DNA from: Bacillus tuaregi
Lineage (GTDB): Bacteria; Bacillota; Bacilli; Bacillales; Cytobacillaceae
Direction: 5' to 3'
Length of the DNA stretch: 64,000 bases
NCBI RefSeq assembly: GCF_900104575.1
Contig: NZ_LT629731.1
Coordinates: 2,801,805 to 2,865,804 of the forward strand
Under the pieces are notes generated by a model, which saw only the letters and a program-made list of their open reading frames with translations, searched no databases and was not told where the DNA came from. Below, piece after piece: positions 10,010 to 25,231 of the stretch. Position 1 is the stretch's first letter. Each line of letters starts with the position of its first letter. A program made the translations under genes and the position numbers.

Positions 10010-12688
10010 TTATTTTGATTTTCGCAGTAAAAATGAACCCGCAAGTAAAAAAGTTGGAACTGCCGAAAGTCCTGTTATAATCCACCAATCAGAAGCCACA
10101 ATCGGTACGGTATGGAATATTGGCTGAAGCGGCGGATAATAAATCACAGCCAGCACCATGAAGAGCGATAAAATAACGGCCCATACTAAGTATTTGTTGC
10201 CAAATGGATTACGCGAAAGGATAGATTTTTCACTGCGACAATCAAACACATGAATTAATTGCGCCAGAACAAGCGTGGCAAAAGCAACTGTCTGTGCATA
10301 TTCAAGCTGTTCAGGATTGTCCTTATACGCAAAAATAAAAGCCAGTAACGTAACCAATCCAATTAAAAATCCTCTCGAAATAATTTTCCAGCCTAGCCCT
10401 CTTGCAAATACGCCTTCTTTCGGGTTACGCGGCTTCCGTTTCATCACATCTCCTTCGGGCTGGTCTAAACCAAGCGCCATAGCAGGCAAACCATCTGTAA
10501 CTAAATTCACCCAGAGAATTTGGATTGGAACAAGTGGTAAGGGTAATGCTAATAACATGGCAAATAACATGACGAGAATTTCTCCAACATTAGAAGCTAA
10601 TAGATAGCGGATAAACTTCCGGATATTCTCATAGATATTGCGACCTTCTTTAATAGCCGATTTTATCGTGGCAAAATTATCATCGAGCAAGACAAGGGCA
10701 GATGCCTCTTTCGCTACATCTGTACCCGTTATCCCCATTGCAACGCCAATATCTGCCGCTTTTATGGCCGGTGCATCATTGACGCCATCACCTGTCATCG
10801 CCACGATATGACCTCTATTTTGCAGGGCTTTAACAATTTTTAATTTGTGCTCTGGTGAAACACGGGCAAAAACGGACACATCCTCGACAACAGCCTCAAG
10901 CTCCTCGAGAGACATTTCTGAAAGAGCAGGTCCATCGAGCACTTTTGATTGATTCGAAAGAATTCCCAGCTGCTTAGCTATGGCTTTGGCTGTTATAACA
11001 TGGTCGCCGGTTATCATAACGGTTTTAATGCCTGCATCCTTACATTCTTTAACGGCAAGCTTTACTTCTGGACGCGGCGGGTCAATCATGCCCTGGAGAC
11101 CAATAATGGTTAGGTTCTTCTCTGCCTCTTTTTCATCGAGAACAAGCGTCTGTGAAGAGATCTCCTTAAAACCAATGGCGATTGTTCTAAGCGCTTTTGA
11201 TGCTAGCTCATTGATGGCAGATTGAACCGTTTGCTTGGCATCCTGTGATAGCAATTGTTTTTTCCCATTCCATAGAATCGCTTCACTTTTCCCAACGAGA
11301 ATATCCGGAGCTCCTTTTGTCACGACAAATTGTCTGCCATTCGGATCCTTAATAATGACACTCATCATTTTTCTTGTTGAATCGAACGGGAACTCCTGAA
11401 CAATTTTAAATTCAGTTAATAGATTTTCACGGTTATAACCCGCTTTCATGGCGGCTACTAGTAGAGCCCCTTCAGTCGGATCACCATCCACAACAAATTC
11501 CTTTTTCTTCTGGATTAATTCTGCATGATTACACAACATCCCAAACATGAGCATTTGCTGAAGTGCTTTCTCGTTATTCACATCTATTCTTTCAGCGTTT
11601 TGGTAAAATGCTCCCCTCGGCTCGTAGCCAACTCCATCAACAAACCAGGTTTGACCACTGCTCCATAAATGGGTGACTGTCATTTCATTCTGTGTCATCG
11701 TTCCTGTTTTGTCAGAACAGATGACAGAAGCACAGCCTAATGTTTCGACAGCTGGCAGCTTTCTGACAATAGCATTTTGTTTTATCATCCGCTGAACACC
11801 AAGTGAAAGGGCGACCGTCACAATAGCGGGCAGACCTTCCGGAATAGCAGCAACCGCAAGGGAGACACCTGCCAAAAACATCGTATATAAATCATTTCCT
11901 TGAAAAACTCCGACAATTACAACGAGTGTGGTTAATAATAGAGCTGTGACAATTAAGATTTTACCAAGCTGCTCCAATCGTCTTTGCAGTGGAGTTGTCA
12001 TCGCTTCGGCACTCTGAAGTAAATCGGCAATTTGACCCATCGCGGTTTTCATGCCTGTTCCAACAACAACTCCGATTCCGTTGCCTCGTGTCACCATCGT
12101 ACCCATAAAAGCCATATTTTCCATATCGCCGATTCCAAGATTTTCTGCGGTAAGTGCTCCTGTCCTTTTTGAAACCGGCAATGATTCCCCAGTAAGCGCT
12201 GATTCTTCTATTTCAAGACTTTTTACATCAACCAATCGCAAATCTGCACCAATACGATCCCCGCTAGAGAACTTTAAGACATCCCCAGGGACAATTTCCT
12301 TCGATGCAATTTTTATCCATTGTCCATCACGTAAGACTTGTACCTGTGGAGCAGAAAGCTCCTTTAATGCCTGCAAGGATTTTTCTGCCTTGATTTCTTG
12401 AAAAAAGCCAAGAAAAGCATTAACGATAACAATGGCAATAATCGCAATCGCATCAATATACTCCCCTAAAAAACCGGAAATTAAGGTAGCTGCCAGTAAC
12501 ACAAGCACCATAAAGTCTTTAAATTGACTGAAAAACAACAGCCATGCAGACTGTTTTTCACCTTCTTCTAGTTCATTTCTTCCGTATTGCTTAAGCCTTT
12601 GTTTAACATCTGCAGTTGATAATCCTGACGAGAGGTCTGTATTTAGCGCTTCCTCTACCTCTTTCGTGTTCATCTCATGGTACTTCAT
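10010..12688 (-). CDS. yloB: Calcium-transporting P-type ATPase (SERCA-like)
   Basis: An 892-residue membrane pump of the P2A type. An N-terminal cation-ATPase domain is followed by the TGES actuator motif (ALTGESLPVS), PEGLP in the M4 helix (AAIPEGLPAIVTVALS), the phosphorylation site CSDKTGTMT, the KGAPD nucleotide-binding element and the hinge MTGDGVNDAPAIKAADIG. The C-terminal helices include NLVTDGLPAMALG. It closely resembles B. subtilis YloB, a Ca2+ ATPase linked to spores, along its whole length. It is transcribed away from rqcH and has its own terminator. Confidence 0.93.
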   Translation of the reverse strand: MKYHEMNTKEVEEALNTDLSSGLSTADVKQRLKQYGRNELEEGEKQSAWLLFFSQFKDFMVLVLLAATLISGFLGEYIDAIAIIAIVIVNAFLGFFQEIKAEKSLQALKELSAPQVQVLRDGQWIKIASKEIVPGDVLKFSSGDRIGADLRLVDVKSLEIEESALTGESLPVSKRTGALTAENLGIGDMENMAFMGTMVTRGNGIGVVVGTGMKTAMGQIADLLQSAEAMTTPLQRRLEQLGKILIVTALLLTTLVVIVGVFQGNDLYTMFLAGVSLAVAAIPEGLPAIVTVALSLGVQRMIKQNAIVRKLPAVETLGCASVICSDKTGTMTQNEMTVTHLWSSGQTWFVDGVGYEPRGAFYQNAERIDVNNEKALQQMLMFGMLCNHAELIQKKKEFVVDGDPTEGALLVAAMKAGYNRENLLTEFKIVQEFPFDSTRKMMSVIIKDPNGRQFVVTKGAPDILVGKSEAILWNGKKQLLSQDAKQTVQSAINELASKALRTIAIGFKEISSQTLVLDEKEAEKNLTIIGLQGMIDPPRPEVKLAVKECKDAGIKTVMITGDHVITAKAIAKQLGILSNQSKVLDGPALSEMSLEELEAVVEDVSVFARVSPEHKLKIVKALQNRGHIVAMTGDGVNDAPAIKAADIGVAMGITGTDVAKEASALVLLDDNFATIKSAIKEGRNIYENIRKFIRYLLASNVGEILVMLFAMLLALPLPLVPIQILWVNLVTDGLPAMALGLDQPEGDVMKRKPRNPKEGVFARGLGWKIISRGFLIGLVTLLAFIFAYKDNPEQLEYAQTVAFATLVLAQLIHVFDCRSEKSILSRNPFGNKYLVWAVILSLFMVLAVIYYPPLQPIFHTVPIVASDWWIITGLSAVPTFLLAGSFLLRKSK

Positions 12689-12807
12689 CCCGCCATCTCA
12701 CTTCCCCCTTAATTCGAAAAGCTCTGCCGACACTAGGTGCAAAAGCGTCGACAGGCTTCTCTCTTTTAGTTAGAAACATCCTATTACCGTTCTCTAAGGA
12801 AAGCTTA

Positions 12808-12836
12808 TTCACTCTTGTCCAAAAAAATGCTAATAT
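12808..12836 (+). promoter_or_regulatory. Possible sigma-A promoter for rqcH
   Basis: TTCACT and TAATAT are separated by 17 bases on the plus strand, about 195 bases ahead of the rqcH start and just before the hairpin repeat at 12877. The -10 is good and the -35 is weak. A promoter closer to the gene, beyond the repeat, is not obvious. Confidence 0.4.
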
Positions 12837-12876
12837 AGTTGCACTTCAATCGAACAACTTGTACAGTTAAATAAAA

Positions 12877-12993
12877 AGCGCAAGAGCCTTGGTCAGCCCC
12901 GGGCAAGCATATGATGAGCCGGCATGAAGGTTGTCAATCTACTCCTTTGTTACGGATTGTCATAGGCCCTTAGTGGGACTTGGCACTTGCGCT
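12877..12993 (+). repeat. Bacillaceae-type intergenic hairpin repeat (about 117 bp)
   Basis: An element bounded by the inverted 8-mers AGCGCAAG and CTTGCGCT. Inside are further partly complementary blocks (GCCTTGGTCAGCCCC against GTGGGACTTGGC). It fills most of the 343-base gap (12689-13031) between the divergent ATPase and rqcH genes, so an rqcH transcript from the promoter at 12808 would carry it in its 5' leader. From memory, similar sequences are scattered between genes in many Bacillus chromosomes. No open reading frame here is credible. Confidence 0.7.
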
Positions 12994-13031
12994 AGACTAC
13001 GATTAAAGTTTATTAGTAAAGGATGTTTTTC

Positions 13032-14753
13032 ATGTCGTTTGATGGATTATTTACACGGGCAATGGTTAAAGAGCTGGCTGACTCTTTGAGAGGCGGTCGG
13101 ATTAATAAAGTACACCAACCATATAAAAATGAGATAATACTAGTAATACGAGCAAATGGAAAAAACCAAAGAGTGTTACTTTCCGCACATCCAGCGCACG
13201 CAAGAGTCCAGATTTCTCAAGAGGAATACGAGAATCCTCCCATCCCACCCATGTTTTGCATGCTGCTGAGAAAACATATTGAAGGATATATATTAGAGGA
13301 TGTCTGCCAAACCGGACTTGATCGGATGATTATTTTTGATATTAAAGGAAGAAATGAAATTGGGGATACATCCTATAAAAGACTGATTGTTGAGATTATG
13401 GGACGTCATAGTAATATTATTCTAGTTGACCGGACCAAAAATATGATTCTGGACAGTATTAAGCACGTTTCATCAGCCATTAATACGTATCGAACCGTTC
13501 TGCCTGGTCATGAATATATCCTTCCTCCCGCCCAGGACAAAGCGAACCCATTTGAGGCTGATGAACAGGACTTATTAAGGCGCCTCCATTTTAATGAAGG
13601 GAAACTTGATAAACAGCTTGTCAATCAATATGCCGGTCTTTCGCCTTTAATTGCTAAAGAAATCACCTTTCATGCCGGCCTGATTAATCGAGCTACCTTG
13701 CCGAAAGCCTTTCTGAATCTAATTGAAAAAGTTAAGCGTCACCAATATTCCCCTTCTATTATGGAGAGCAACCATAAAGAAAATTTTTACTTATTCCCTC
13801 TTGAAAGCACGAAGAGTCAACATGTTAAATCCTTTGCAACTCTTGGAGAAATGCTTGACCGCTATTATTTTGGTAAAGCCGAACGCGACCGTGTTAAACA
13901 GCAGGCAAATGATATTGAACGCTTAGTGATGAATGAAAAAGAAAAAAACGAGAAAAAAATAGCCAAACTGAATGAGACATTGCAGGAAGCGAATAAAGCA
14001 CAGCAGTTTCAACTATATGGAGAATTATTAACCGCCAATTTATTTGCTGTGAAAAAAGGAATAAGTGAAATTGATGTTGTAAATTATTATGATGAAACCG
14101 GAGCTACTGTTACGATTCCATTGGACCCATTCAAAACACCTTCAGAAAATGCCCAGAGGTATTTTACTAAATACCAAAAGGCGAAAAATGCTCTTGAAAT
14201 TGTCAAGGAACAAATTGAAAAAGCAAACGATGAAGTTCGATATTTTGACGCCCTTTTCCAGCAGCTAGAAACGGCTTCACCAAAGGATGTCGCAGAAATC
14301 CGCGATGAGCTAATAGAAGAAGGGTATATTCGCCACAGACAAAAAAGGCAACTGAAAAAACAAACGCAAAAGCCTGTCCTTGATCACTGCTATGCTTCTG
14401 ATGGCACCGAGATAATAATTGGTAAAAATAATAAACAAAATGATTACTTGACTAATCGCCTGGCAGCCCGTGATGAAATTTGGCTGCATACAAAGGATAT
14501 TCCAGGCTCACATGTCGTCATCCGTAGTAAAGAGCCCTCCGAAAAAACCATCCACGAAGCGGCAATCCTAGCTGCCTTTTACAGTAAAGCACGCAATTCA
14601 AGCTCTGTTCCTGTTGATTTCACACGGGTACGATACGTAAAAAAACCATCTGGAGCAAAGCCGGGATTTGTCATTTATGATAATCAGCAAACAGTCTTTG
14701 TTACTCCTGACGAAGAGGCTGTCCTGAGATTAAAAAACAATAAGAAACAGTAA
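13032..14753 (+). CDS. rqcH: Ribosome quality control factor RqcH (NFACT family)
   Basis: Binds stalled 50S subunits carrying peptidyl-tRNA and recruits tRNA-Ala to add C-terminal alanine tails that mark the chain for degradation. Older names are YloA and FbpA (fibronectin-binding-like). The N-terminal NFACT-N domain shows [15 protein letters not shown] and [13 protein letters not shown] central coiled-coil (about residues 280-430) is rich in Lys/Glu. The C-terminal NFACT-R domain holds [18 protein letters not shown]. The ATG at 13032 has an AAAGGA site 8 bases upstream, so I prefer it to the in-frame ATG at 13023. It is the only plus-strand gene and about 573 residues long. Confidence 0.94.
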   Translation: MSFDGLFTRAMVKELADSLRGGRINKVHQPYKNEIILVIRANGKNQRVLLSAHPAHARVQISQEEYENPPIPPMFCMLLRKHIEGYILEDVCQTGLDRMIIFDIKGRNEIGDTSYKRLIVEIMGRHSNIILVDRTKNMILDSIKHVSSAINTYRTVLPGHEYILPPAQDKANPFEADEQDLLRRLHFNEGKLDKQLVNQYAGLSPLIAKEITFHAGLINRATLPKAFLNLIEKVKRHQYSPSIMESNHKENFYLFPLESTKSQHVKSFATLGEMLDRYYFGKAERDRVKQQANDIERLVMNEKEKNEKKIAKLNETLQEANKAQQFQLYGELLTANLFAVKKGISEIDVVNYYDETGATVTIPLDPFKTPSENAQRYFTKYQKAKNALEIVKEQIEKANDEVRYFDALFQQLETASPKDVAEIRDELIEEGYIRHRQKRQLKKQTQKPVLDHCYASDGTEIIIGKNNKQNDYLTNRLAARDEIWLHTKDIPGSHVVIRSKEPSEKTIHEAAILAAFYSKARNSSSVPVDFTRVRYVKKPSGAKPGFVIYDNQQTVFVTPDEEAVLRLKNNKKQ

Positions 14754-14786
14754 ATGAAACAGGTTAACATATATTAATCTCTACCT

Positions 14787-14812
14787 AAAAAGAGTGCAGC
14801 TGCACTCTTTTT
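14787..14812. terminator. Bidirectional terminator between rqcH and ppk2
   Basis: A perfect 26-base palindrome with arms AAAAAGAGTGCAG and CTGCACTCTTTTT. The A- and T-runs make it a terminator on both strands. It serves the convergent rqcH and polyphosphate kinase genes, and its left arm reaches the last codon of the kinase gene. Confidence 0.9.
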
Positions 14813-15569
14813 ATTCTTTCTCTCCATAGTCCGGCAGAGCGATATTATTGGCACTTAAGTACTTTTCAATGGTTTGGACTATGTTATTTAATGTTTCTAG
14901 ACGGGCATACCGTTTATTATTACTTGGGATAATATACCATGGTGCATATTCTGTATCCGTTTTCGCAAACATTTCTTCCGCCGCTTCAAGATACAAATCC
15001 CATTTTTCTCGGTTACGCCAGTCTTCATCCGTGAGCTTCCAGCTTTTGAGCGGATTGGCTTCACGGGCTTTAAAACGTAACAGCTGTTCAGCTTTACTAA
15101 TGTGAAACCAATACTTCATGATTAAATAACGGTCATCACTTAAAAGTTTTTCAAAATCATTGATCTCCTTATACGCCCTTGACCATGCTTCTTTTTCAGC
15201 AAAACCTTCAATCCGTTCAACAAGCACCCGACCATACCAGGAACGATCAAAAATGGTTATCTCTCCATATCTTGGGAGTTTACGCCAAAATCGCTGCAAA
15301 TAATGATAGCGGCTTTCATGGGGCTCAGGGGCCGCAATCGGCCATACCTTAAATCCTCGTGGATCTAGATGCTCTGTCACTCTTTTGATTGCCCCACCTT
15401 TACCTGCAGCATCCCATCCCTCCATGACAATGACAACCGCAATTTTCTCTTGGTGTAGCAGGTGCTGAAGCCTTAATAGATGCGCCTGTAATCTTAGCAA
15501 TTTGCTTTCGTACTCTTTTTTACTTTCCACTTTTTTCGCTAAATCTACTTTATCTAACCGAGTAACCAC
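14811..15569 (-). CDS. Polyphosphate kinase 2 (PPK2) family protein
   Basis: A nucleotide kinase that uses polyphosphate to phosphorylate nucleoside mono- or diphosphates. Walker A GWDAAGKGGAIKR is near residue 52, and Walker B/lid TIFDRSWYGRVLVER near residue 120. Two further conserved blocks are WPIAAPEPHESRYHYLQRFWRKLP and WYIIPSNNKRYARL. The single-domain length (about 252 residues) fits class I or III PPK2; I cannot tell AMP from ADP specificity. The start is a GTG at 15567-15569 after a run of seven Gs; the frame is open to 15593. It sits where B. subtilis has the cysH cluster. Confidence 0.88.
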   Translation of the reverse strand: MVTRLDKVDLAKKVESKKEYESKLLRLQAHLLRLQHLLHQEKIAVVIVMEGWDAAGKGGAIKRVTEHLDPRGFKVWPIAAPEPHESRYHYLQRFWRKLPRYGEITIFDRSWYGRVLVERIEGFAEKEAWSRAYKEINDFEKLLSDDRYLIMKYWFHISKAEQLLRFKAREANPLKSWKLTDEDWRNREKWDLYLEAAEEMFAKTDTEYAPWYIIPSNNKRYARLETLNNIVQTIEKYLSANNIALPDYGEKE

Positions 15570-15656
15570 GATTTCCCCCCCTCTCATTGACAACTGTAAA
15601 TGGACGGTCTCCTTTTATTTATATGATAATCCCTAACTAGCTGCCTATCCAAAATG

Positions 15657-15687
15657 AAGAAAACCTGACATATTCTATGATGTCAGG
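15657..15687 (-). terminator. Terminator at the end of the pyr operon
   Basis: On the minus strand CCTGACAT, an 8-base loop, ATGTCAGG, then TTTTC. It is located about 15 bases after the pyrE stop codon and ends the pyrimidine operon before the polyphosphate kinase gene. Confidence 0.85.
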
Positions 15688-15701
15688 CTCGAATATTCCT
15701 T

Positions 15702-16325
15702 TTATTTTCCCCACTCAGCAGGATTCTTACGCCATTCCATGAGTTTAACCCAATCCTTTTGCTCAATATAGCCCTTTTCACTAGCTACCTCGACTAAGGT
15801 TGAGAAATCCGTTAACGAATAAGCAGTGATATTGGCATCACGCAATAATTCAAATCCTTTTTCAAGCTGATACGTAAAGATTGAGACAACCCCTAAAACA
15901 TCACATCCAGCTTCACGTAAGGCTTCCACAGCTGTAATAACACTTCCGCCTGTAGATATCAAATCTTCCACAACGACTACTTTCTGTCCTTCTTCTGCTT
16001 TTCCTTCAATCTGGTTACCCTTTCCATGTCCCTTTGCTTTAGAACGAACATAGCACATGGGTAAATCCAGCACCTCACTTACCCAAGCAGCATGTGGAAT
16101 CCCTGCAGTTGCCGTTCCAGCAACAAGCTCTATACTAGGGAATCTCTCTTTAATGATATCTGCAAGTCCAGCAGCAATTTCCCTTCTAATTTCTGGATAG
16201 GAAAGAGTCAATCGATTATCACAATAAATAGGTGAGATGATTCCTGATGCCCATGTAAATGGCTCGTTAGGACGAAGTGATACAGCTTTCATTTCTAATA
16301 AACTTTCAGCAATCTTTTTTTTCAT
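15702..16325 (-). CDS. pyrE: Orotate phosphoribosyltransferase
   Basis: Converts orotate and PRPP to OMP, the fifth step of UMP synthesis. The PRPP-binding motif [14 protein letters not shown] is near residue 115, and the N-terminal [21 protein letters not shown] block matches bacillar PyrE. The ATG at 16323-16325 overlaps the pyrF stop as ATGA and has a GGAAGGTG site. The frame is open six codons further, without a better start. About 207 residues. Last gene of the operon, followed by a terminator. Confidence 0.96.
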   Translation of the reverse strand: MKKKIAESLLEMKAVSLRPNEPFTWASGIISPIYCDNRLTLSYPEIRREIAAGLADIIKERFPSIELVAGTATAGIPHAAWVSEVLDLPMCYVRSKAKGHGKGNQIEGKAEEGQKVVVVEDLISTGGSVITAVEALREAGCDVLGVVSIFTYQLEKGFELLRDANITAYSLTDFSTLVEVASEKGYIEQKDWVKLMEWRKNPAEWGK

Positions 16326-17038
16326 AGTTGAACACCTTCCCATGCATGTATAAACTTTTGATAGCTTTCAACAGGCTGATTGGATTTTGTAATAGAACGT
16401 CCAACCACCATGTAAGATACACCTGCTTTTTTAGCCAATTCAGGTGTTGCCACCCGCTTTTGATCACCAACTGCATCCTCTTTTAAGCGAATACCCGGTG
16501 TAACGGTTAAAAATCTATTACCCAATACTTCCCGAATTATGGCAGCCTCATGAGAGGAGCATACAACACCGTCCAAACCCGACTGTTTGGCTAATTGACC
16601 ATAATGAAGGACAGACTCTTGCAGAGGAACTTGTATCAGCTGCTCTTTTTTCATTTGCTCCTCCGACGTACTTGTCAGCTGTGTGACAGCAATACAAAGG
16701 GGCCTTTTTTGTCCTCCTGAAGTACCAGCTTCCAATCCTTCCAATGCTGCCATCATCATTTCCTGACCACCAGCAGCATGAACATTAACCAAATCACATT
16801 GAAGTCTAGCAAGACCCTTCATTGCACTTTTTACTGTATTAGGAATATCATGAAGCTTTAAATCTAGAAAAATACGATGTCCCTTTTCTTTGATATCATG
16901 GATAATCTGAGGGCCCTCCTGATAAAAAAGCTCCATACCTACTTTGACAAACAACCTTTCCCCATTGAAAGGCTCTAAAAAATGGGATACTTCAGCTTTT
17001 GATGCAAAATCAAGGGCAATAATAACAGGGGTCTTCAA
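16322..17038 (-). CDS. pyrF: Orotidine-5'-phosphate decarboxylase
   Basis: Final step of UMP synthesis, a cofactor-free decarboxylation. At 238 residues it has the usual length. Conserved parts are IIALDFAS at the N-terminus (substrate Asp), [12 protein letters not shown] (catalytic Lys-Asp tetrad), and VTPGIRL with VVGRSIT at the phosphate site. The start is a TTG that directly abuts the pyrD stop (TAA TTG). An AAGGAG site lies 10 bases upstream inside pyrD. Expression is therefore expected to depend on translation of pyrD. Confidence 0.95.
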   Translation of the reverse strand: MKTPVIIALDFASKAEVSHFLEPFNGERLFVKVGMELFYQEGPQIIHDIKEKGHRIFLDLKLHDIPNTVKSAMKGLARLQCDLVNVHAAGGQEMMMAALEGLEAGTSGGQKRPLCIAVTQLTSTSEEQMKKEQLIQVPLQESVLHYGQLAKQSGLDGVVCSSHEAAIIREVLGNRFLTVTPGIRLKEDAVGDQKRVATPELAKKAGVSYMVVGRSITKSNQPVESYQKFIHAWEGVQL

Positions 17039-18722
<1,684 letters not shown>

Positions 18723-18726
<4 letters not shown>

Positions 18727-21700
18727 GAGAGAACAGCCTCCTTTACATCAACAGGCTGATCCATGGCCTCTGCTGAAAAGTTCATCGATTCAATAACACG
18801 TAAAATCGCTTCAGCTGTATCCAATGAAGTTAAGCAAGGAACTCCGTTTTCAACAGATTCACGGCGAATCCTAAAGCCATCGCGCTCAGGCTCTTTTCCC
18901 TTCGAGAAAGTATTAATAACAAATTGTGCTTCCCCATTTCTGATAACATCTAGAAGATCAGGACCCTCTGAGCCAATTTTTCTAACAACACTAACTGGAA
19001 TACCAGCCTTTTTCAAATATTCGGCCGTTCCCTTTGTTGCCATTAAACGATATCCAATTGCAGCATAACGCTTGGCAAGCTGAAGAGCTTCTTCTTTATC
19101 TTTATCAGCAATGGTTAACAGAACTGTTCCAAACTTCTGAATCGTAATTCCTGATGCTACTAGTGCTTTATACAGAGCTTTTTCTAATGTATAATCTTTT
19201 CCCATTACTTCTCCGGTTGACTTCATTTCTGGTCCTAAGGAAATATCGACATTTCGCAATTTCGCAAATGAAAATACAGGTGCTTTTACGTATACGCCCT
19301 TTCTTTCCGGAACTAAACCAGAAACGTACCCCTGCTTAGCTAGAGACTGACCAAGAATCACCTTAGTGGCTATATTAGCCATTGGTACGTTTGTAATTTT
19401 ACTTAAAAATGGTACTGTACGACTTGAACGCGGATTTACCTCTAGGACAAAAACATCATTATTGCTTACGACATATTGGATATTTAATAAACCGACAATA
19501 TTTAATCCGAGGGCGAGCTTTTCCGTATAAGATATTAATTTTTCTTTTATCGCAGCTGAAAGACTTTGCGGTGGATATACAGCGATTGAATCTCCTGAGT
19601 GGACGCCGGCACGTTCAATATGTTCCATAATTCCAGGAATGACAACATCCTTTCCGTCGCAAATTGCATCCACCTCAATTTCCTTTCCTGTTAAGTAACG
19701 GTCAATTAGAACAGGATGCTCTGGATTAATCTTTACGGCATTTTGCATGTAATGAAGCAGCTCTTCCTGCTTGTAGACAATCTCCATCGCTCTTCCGCCC
19801 AATACGTAAGAAGGTCTGACTAGAACTGGATAGCCGATTTCGTTTGCGATTTTTAATGCCTCATCTACTGATAAAGCAGTTTTGCCTTTAGGCATCGGAA
19901 TCTCTAATTGTACAAGAGCATGCTCAAATTTATCCCGATCTTCTGCTCGATCTAAATCCTCTAAGCTCGTTCCGAGAATTTTCACTCCATGCTCAACAAG
20001 CTTTGATGCTAAATTGATGGCTGTTTGACCACCAAACTGGACAACAACGCCAACCGGTTTTTCCAAATCAATAATCGATATCACATCTTCCGTTGTTAAC
20101 GGTTCGAAGTATAACTTATCTGAAATACTGAAATCAGTTGAGACGGTTTCAGGATTATTATTAATGATAATCGCTTCATATCCAGCTTCTTTAATAGCCC
20201 ATACAGAATGAACCGTTGCATAATCGAACTCAACACCCTGACCAATCCTGATGGGTCCTGAACCTAATACAATAACACTCTTTCGATCTGTCACAATGGA
20301 TTCATTTTCTTCTTCATAGGTTCCGTAAAAATATGGCGTTTCAGAAGCAAATTCTGCCGCACATGTATCAACCATCTTATATACGGGTATAATCCCTTGC
20401 TTCATACGCAAATCATAAATGGAGCGCTCAGTGGAATCCCAGACCTTTGCAATTGCAAGGTCTGATATACCTTTTTTCTTCGCCTTTTCTAACCACTCAC
20501 GATCAAATGGATGCTTAGAAAGCTCCTTTTCAAACCGTATGATTCCTTCCAGTTTGTATAAGAAGAACAAATCAATTTGGCTCCACTCGTGAAGCGTTTC
20601 TATGCTTACACCACGTCTTAATGCTTCAGCGATGTAAAATAATCTTTCATCTCCAGCCTTGCGAATCCGTTTTTCAATTACTTCATCACTAAATTCTTCA
20701 CCGTTAGGGAGGGCAAAATGATAGACATTACTTTCAAGTGAGCGAATAGCCTTTAATAATGATTCTTCAAATGTCCGTCCAATAGCCATTACTTCACCGG
20801 TTGCTTTCATTTGTGTACCTAATAAACGGTTGGCTGATTCAAATTTATCAAAAGGCCATCTTGGTATTTTTGTTACGATATAATCCAAGGCTGGTTCAAA
20901 GCATGCATATGTTTTACCTGTGACAGGATTCATCATTTCATCAAGTGTCAGGCCAACAGCTATTTTAGCTGCAAGTTTCGCAATCGGATAGCCGGTTGCC
21001 TTTGAGGCAAGAGCTGAAGAACGACTGACACGTGGGTTTACTTCGATAATATAATAGTCATAGCTATTAGGATCAAGTGCAAGCTGAACGTTACACCCAC
21101 CTTCAATTTCAAGAGCACGAATGATTTTCAAAGATGCATTTCGCATTAATTGATACTCGCGGTCACTTAAAGTTTGGCTAGGTGCTACCACTATTGAGTC
21201 ACCTGTATGCACACCAACTGGATCGATGTTCTCCATATTACATACAACAATGGCATTATCAGCAGAATCTCTCATAACCTCATATTCTATTTCTTTAAAA
21301 CCAGCAATACTCTTCTCTAATAGACATTGTGTCACAGGACTATACTTTAAACCGCTTGTGACAATTTCAATGAGCTCTGTCTCATTATGACAGATTCCGC
21401 CACCAGTTCCCCCAAGTGTAAAGGCAGGACGAACAATCACAGGATAACCGATCCTTTCGACAAATTGATACGCTTCTTCAAGGTTATGAATAATATCACT
21501 TTCTGGAACTGGTTCATTTAACTCATTCATAAGTGTTCTAAATAAATCACGATCCTCTGCCTTTTCAATCGCTGTAAGCTTTGTACCTAAAATTTCGACA
21601 CCACATTCTTCCAACAAACCGGATTTTGCTAATTCAACTGCAAGATTTAATCCTGTCTGTCCTCCTAATGTTGGCAATAGTGCATCAGGTCTTTCTTTTC

Positions 21701-21935
21701 TGATAATTCTCTCCACAAATTCAAGCGTCAACGGTTCGATATAGACGGCATCAGCAATCTCTGTGTCTGTCATAATGGTAGCAGGATTAGAGTTTACCAA
21801 GATGACCTTATAGCCTTCCTCTTTTAATGCTAAACACGCCTGTGTTCCTGCGTAATCAAATTCAGCTGCCTGACCAATCACAATAGGTCCGGATCCAATA
21901 ACTAGAATACTTTTTATATCATTACGCTTTGGCAT
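18723..21935 (-). CDS. pyrAB: Carbamoyl-phosphate synthase, large subunit (pyrimidine-specific)
   Basis: Makes carbamoyl phosphate from bicarbonate, ATP and the ammonia produced by PyrAA. It has two homologous ATP-grasp halves: the first opens with [19 protein letters not shown], and the second opens near residue 555 with [18 protein letters not shown]. The C-terminal 140 residues form the MGS-like regulatory domain that binds UMP and PRPP in this family. About 1070 residues. The frame is open to 21965, but the ATG at 21933-21935 follows AGGAGGG and gives the family start MPKRNDI. It overlaps pyrAA by 14 bases. Confidence 0.97.
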
Positions 21936-23015
21936 ATGTGTTTCCCTCCTGTTTGGCGGTCTCAATTAAATCAAGAAATTGTTGGAATAAATGATTAGAA
22001 TCCTCTGGCCCTGGAGAGGCTTCCGGATGATATTGAACAGTAAAGGCTGGATAATCCTTATGCTTTAAGCCTTCAATACTTCCATCATTTAAAGCTACCT
22101 GTGTGACTTCCAACCTTGTGGCAGCAATTGATTTATCATCAACCGTAAAGCCATGATTTTGTGAAGTAATGTACACTTTCCCTGTAGCAAGATCCTTGAC
22201 TGGATGGTTTGAACCACGGTGGCCAAATTTCATTTTTTCTGTATTGGCACCACAAGCAAGGGCAAAGAGCTGGTGTCCGAGACAAATGCCGAACAGAGGA
22301 ACTTTACCAAGAATTCCTTGGATCATGCCGATCGCTTCAGGAACATCTTTAGGATCTCCAGGTCCGTTGGAAAGCATGATACCATCAGGGTTTAACTCAA
22401 GTATTTCTTCGGCTTTTGTATGATATGGAACCACAATAACATCACAATCACGTTGATTTAATTCCCTTAGTATTCCATGCTTCATTCCGAAATCAACAAG
22501 GACAACTCGTCTGCCTCTACCTGGACTTGGATAAGGAGTTTTTGTTGAAACCTGTTTTACTTGATCACGGCGAATTTCAGTTGCACGCAGTCTTTCCAAA
22601 ACATCATCGACATTTTCATTCATATTACAGAGGGCACCTTTTAGTGTTCCGTGCTCACGAATCACCCTGGTAAGCTTCCTTGTGTCAATCCCTGAGATGC
22701 CTGGGATATTCTTTCTCTTAAAATAGTCATCTAATGATTTTTCACTTCTCCAGTTCGATGGAAAATCAGCTGCTTCCTTCACCACAAAGCCGCTAATCGC
22801 AGGAGTGATGGATTCAAAATCATCACGATTGATCCCGTAGTTGCCTATAAGCGGGTAGGTTAACGTAACAATTTGCCCGCAATAGGAAGGGTCTGATAAC
22901 ACTTCTTGATAGCCTGTCATACCTGTATTAAAGACAACTTCTCCCACGCAGCTCGTTTCACTGCCAAATGCTTCTCCAACGAATACTGTTCCATCCTCTA
23001 AAATAAGCTTCTTTT

Positions 23016-23019
<4 letters not shown>
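21922..23019 (-). CDS. pyrAA: Carbamoyl-phosphate synthase, small (glutaminase) subunit
   Basis: Hydrolyses glutamine and channels ammonia to PyrAB. The N-terminal CPSase domain begins [16 protein letters not shown]. The C-terminal class I glutamine amidotransferase domain has the nucleophile in [13 protein letters not shown] (near residue 245) and the His-Glu pair in [13 protein letters not shown]. 365 residues, usual length. The ATG overlaps the pyrC stop by four bases. Confidence 0.97.
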
Positions 23020-25218
<2,199 letters not shown>

Positions 25219-25231
25219 TTAGGACTTAGAG

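Noticed and set aside
9883-10080. Plus-strand open frame of 65 codons between yloC and the ATPase gene
   Set aside because: It overlaps the ATPase 3' end and its terminator, and resembles no family. It looks like chance.
12616-12870. Plus-strand open frame antisense to the ATPase start
   Set aside because: It has no ribosome site or recognisable domain and half of it is antisense to a solid gene.
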